A stretch of DNA of 64,000 nt from contig NZ_JACDTY010000008.1 in NCBI RefSeq assembly GCF_013520985.1, forward strand, positions 186,001 through 250,000, in the 5' to 3' direction. The notes under the pieces are model-generated. The model saw nothing but the letters and a program-made list of their open reading frames with translations. It was not told the DNA's origin and did not search any database. The DNA is from Mesorhizobium neociceri. Its GTDB lineage: Bacteria; Pseudomonadota; Alphaproteobacteria; Rhizobiales; Rhizobiaceae. Position 1 is the first letter of the stretch. The number at the start of each line of letters is the position of its first letter. Positions 62,942 to 64,000 of this stretch are shown here, one piece after another. The translations under genes were made by a program, and so were the position numbers.

Positions 62942-63211
62942 ATGAAAAAGTACGCGCGCATCCTTGCTGCCACAGCCGTATCGCTGATTACCTTCGCCGG
63001 CTTTGCCAGGGCCGACGACCATTTGGTCAATGCACTTCAGCATGGTCTCAGTCCTGACAGCCAACCCTTCCAGACCAACAAGGCCGGCCACAGTGGCGAC
63101 CTCGCGCCTGGGCAGGGCAGTCCGTTTGTCGGCGCCGACACCCAGACACCGGCCACCGACACCGAAGCGGCGAATGATCATGCGAATGTGAAAGAGCGCC
63201 AAGCAAAGTGA
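62942..63211 (+). CDS. small secreted hydrophilic protein
   Basis: 89 residues. AAGGAG precedes the ATG by eight bases. Signal peptide KKYARILAATAVSLITFAGF, cut near ARADD. The mature peptide is polar, with SQPFQTNKAGHSGD and TPATDTEAANDHAN, and looks disordered. No family recognised. A hairpin follows directly. Confidence 0.7.
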   Translation: MKKYARILAATAVSLITFAGFARADDHLVNALQHGLSPDSQPFQTNKAGHSGDLAPGQGSPFVGADTQTPATDTEAANDHANVKERQAK

Positions 63212-63218
63212 CAAGAAG

Positions 63219-63239
63219 CCCGCCGCGAGTAGCGGCGGG
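63219..63239. terminator. hairpin after the small secreted gene
   Basis: CCCGCCGC / GCGGCGGG with a five-base loop between convergent genes. There is no T-run, so it is a possible two-way terminator. Confidence 0.5.
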
Positions 63240-63291
63240 AATTCTCGTTTGTCAGATATGCCGCGCCGCGGGTTGGCTGCCCTGGAGAGCA

Positions 63292-63768
63292 TCAGACCTG
63301 CGGTGGCGGCGGTGCCGGCGTCAGGCCGAACCGGCGCATCAGGTCCATAAGCCTGGCGCGGTCGGGCGGGCCGCCGGTGCTGAAGATGGCGAAGGCTTCG
63401 CGAAAATAGTCCGGACCGATCGCCGCCGGCGTCACTACGCACAGCACCTTGGCGGTCTCGGCGGTGTCGTTGTCGAAGCGGTGAACCGCGCCGCGCGGAA
63501 TGCACAGTGCCTGGCTAGGTCCGATATCATGCCGGTGTCCGTCGACGGTCAGCGTCAGCACGCCTTCGATCCCGTACATCGTCTCCTCATAGTGGTCGTG
63601 GCTGTGTGCCGGGGCGGGCAGGCGTTGCGAGCCGGCGACCGTCAGTTCGAAGGCGGCGATGCTGCCGTTCGATTGGTCGCCGGTCAGCAGGAAGCGCACG
63701 GCAAGGCCGCCATGGCTGATTGTCTCGTCGGCGGGATTGGCGCGAACCTGGCTGGCTTTGTCTAGCAT
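63292..63768 (-). CDS. cupin-domain protein
   Basis: 158 residues. One cupin barrel with the metal site HSHDHYEETMYGIEG (two His and Glu) and second motif near IPRGAVHRFDN. GGAGGATGGA precedes the ATG. The C-terminal part (PDRARLMDLMRRFGL) is helical. A substrate is not evident; similar proteins include dioxygenase-like and binding cupins. Two palindromic operators separate it from the MarR gene. Confidence 0.87.
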   Translation of the reverse strand: MLDKASQVRANPADETISHGGLAVRFLLTGDQSNGSIAAFELTVAGSQRLPAPAHSHDHYEETMYGIEGVLTLTVDGHRHDIGPSQALCIPRGAVHRFDNDTAETAKVLCVVTPAAIGPDYFREAFAIFSTGGPPDRARLMDLMRRFGLTPAPPPPQV

Positions 63769-63783
63769 TCCATCCTCCTATGT

Positions 63784-63800
63784 GGTAAATCGAATTTACC
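63784..63800. promoter_or_regulatory. MarR operator candidate 1
   Basis: GGTAAAT / ATTTACC around a three-base centre, 15 bases before the cupin start codon on the minus strand. Nearly identical to the second site. Confidence 0.75.
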
Positions 63801-63806
63801 GATATG

Positions 63807-63823
63807 GGTAAACTCAATTTACC
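63807..63823. promoter_or_regulatory. MarR operator candidate 2
   Basis: GGTAAACTCAATTTACC shares arms with site 1 and lies 23 bases away centre to centre. It abuts the MarR start codon, so a bound protein would block both genes. Confidence 0.75.
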
Positions 63824-64000
63824 ATGGTGTCAATGCCGCAATCCACCGAAGATCCGCCGAAGAAGCCGCCGCTGATCGGTGCGCTGCTGCGCGTGCCGGC
63901 GCTGGCCATTCACCGCAAGCTGATCAGGGAACTCAGGGCATCGGGTTTCGAGGACCTCAGCCCGCCGCATATGGCGGTCATACAATATCCTGGCCCGGAT
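63824..64000 (+). CDS. MarR-family regulator, 3' part cut by window edge
   Basis: The first 59 codons are present: MVSMPQSTEDPPKKPPLIGA, then RVPALAIHRKLIRELRASGFEDLSPPHMAV, the N-terminal dimerisation helix and first helix of a MarR protein. ATG at 63824 or 63833 (in frame). No ribosome site, so possibly leaderless. Divergent from the cupin gene, with two palindromes in between. The DNA-binding domain is off the window. Confidence 0.75.
   Translation, partial: MVSMPQSTEDPPKKPPLIGALLRVPALAIHRKLIRELRASGFEDLSPPHMAVIQYPGPD

Overview
The window looks like chromosomal DNA of a Mesorhizobium-like alphaproteobacterium (Hyphomicrobiales). The reasons are the high GC content, many GTG/TTG starts, the gene order rpsF-rpsR / fabD-fabG-acpP-fabF-mltG-yicC-gmk / rsmA-pdxA-SurA-lptD-lptG-lptF / pepA-holC, Omp25/31-type and DUF995 proteins, and rhizobial-style short palindromic repeats. 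No rRNA, tRNA, prophage, transposase or CRISPR array was seen. The organism is inferred from these features, not matched to a database.

1-20.6 kb is core genome: ribosomal proteins, an LtaS/OpgB-type phosphoglycerol transferase, fatty-acid synthesis genes interrupted by a RelBE-like toxin-antitoxin pair with a perfect 18-bp palindrome, cell-wall lytic transglycosylase, guanylate kinase, rRNA dimethylase, pyridoxine synthesis and the LPS export block lptD-lptG-lptF.

20.7-28.1 kb is the most unusual part. Six co-directional genes encode a ketosynthase III, an OleD-like SDR, a metallo-beta-lactamase-fold hydrolase, a PaaK/F390-like adenylate-forming enzyme, a GNAT-like protein and a Rieske oxygenase. 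Each is joined to the next by a 4-base overlap with a GTG or TTG start. A convergent ATP-grasp ligase gene follows. I read this as an undescribed small-molecule (acyl-derived) biosynthetic cluster; the product is unknown.

28.3-43.5 kb is a surface-polysaccharide region: a tandem OmpA-like periplasmic protein, two paralogous three-domain glycosyltransferases sharing an unrecognised C-terminal domain and bracketing a smaller glycosyltransferase, a ClpP-like periplasmic protein, a second LtaS-like enzyme with a C-terminal carbohydrate-binding-like domain, a DUF995 protein, galE and a UDP-glucuronate decarboxylase (UDP-xylose synthase). An AT-rich 0.9-kb gap follows.

44.3-59.1 kb is mixed accessory and housekeeping DNA: rlmJ, several regulators (MarR, two TetR) with visible operators, a transporter, DinB, a histone H1-like Lys/Ala protein, GST, TfoX, a GFA-type protein, an Omp25-like porin, then folM-like SDR-uvrC and pgsA-moaD-moaE.

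59.1-61.7 kb is a bufferin-type RiPP operon (BufA precursor, MNIO BufB, BufC, DoxX). It lies between intact moaE and a diverged 40-bp direct copy of the moaE 3' end, which suggests insertion at moaE. 61.9-64 kb has a YbaY/META protein, a small secreted protein, and a cupin gene divergent from a MarR gene (cut by the window end) with two near-identical palindromic operators between them. Four copies of a ~50-bp palindromic repeat are scattered through 41-58 kb; in two of them the first three bases are the stop codon of the upstream gene.
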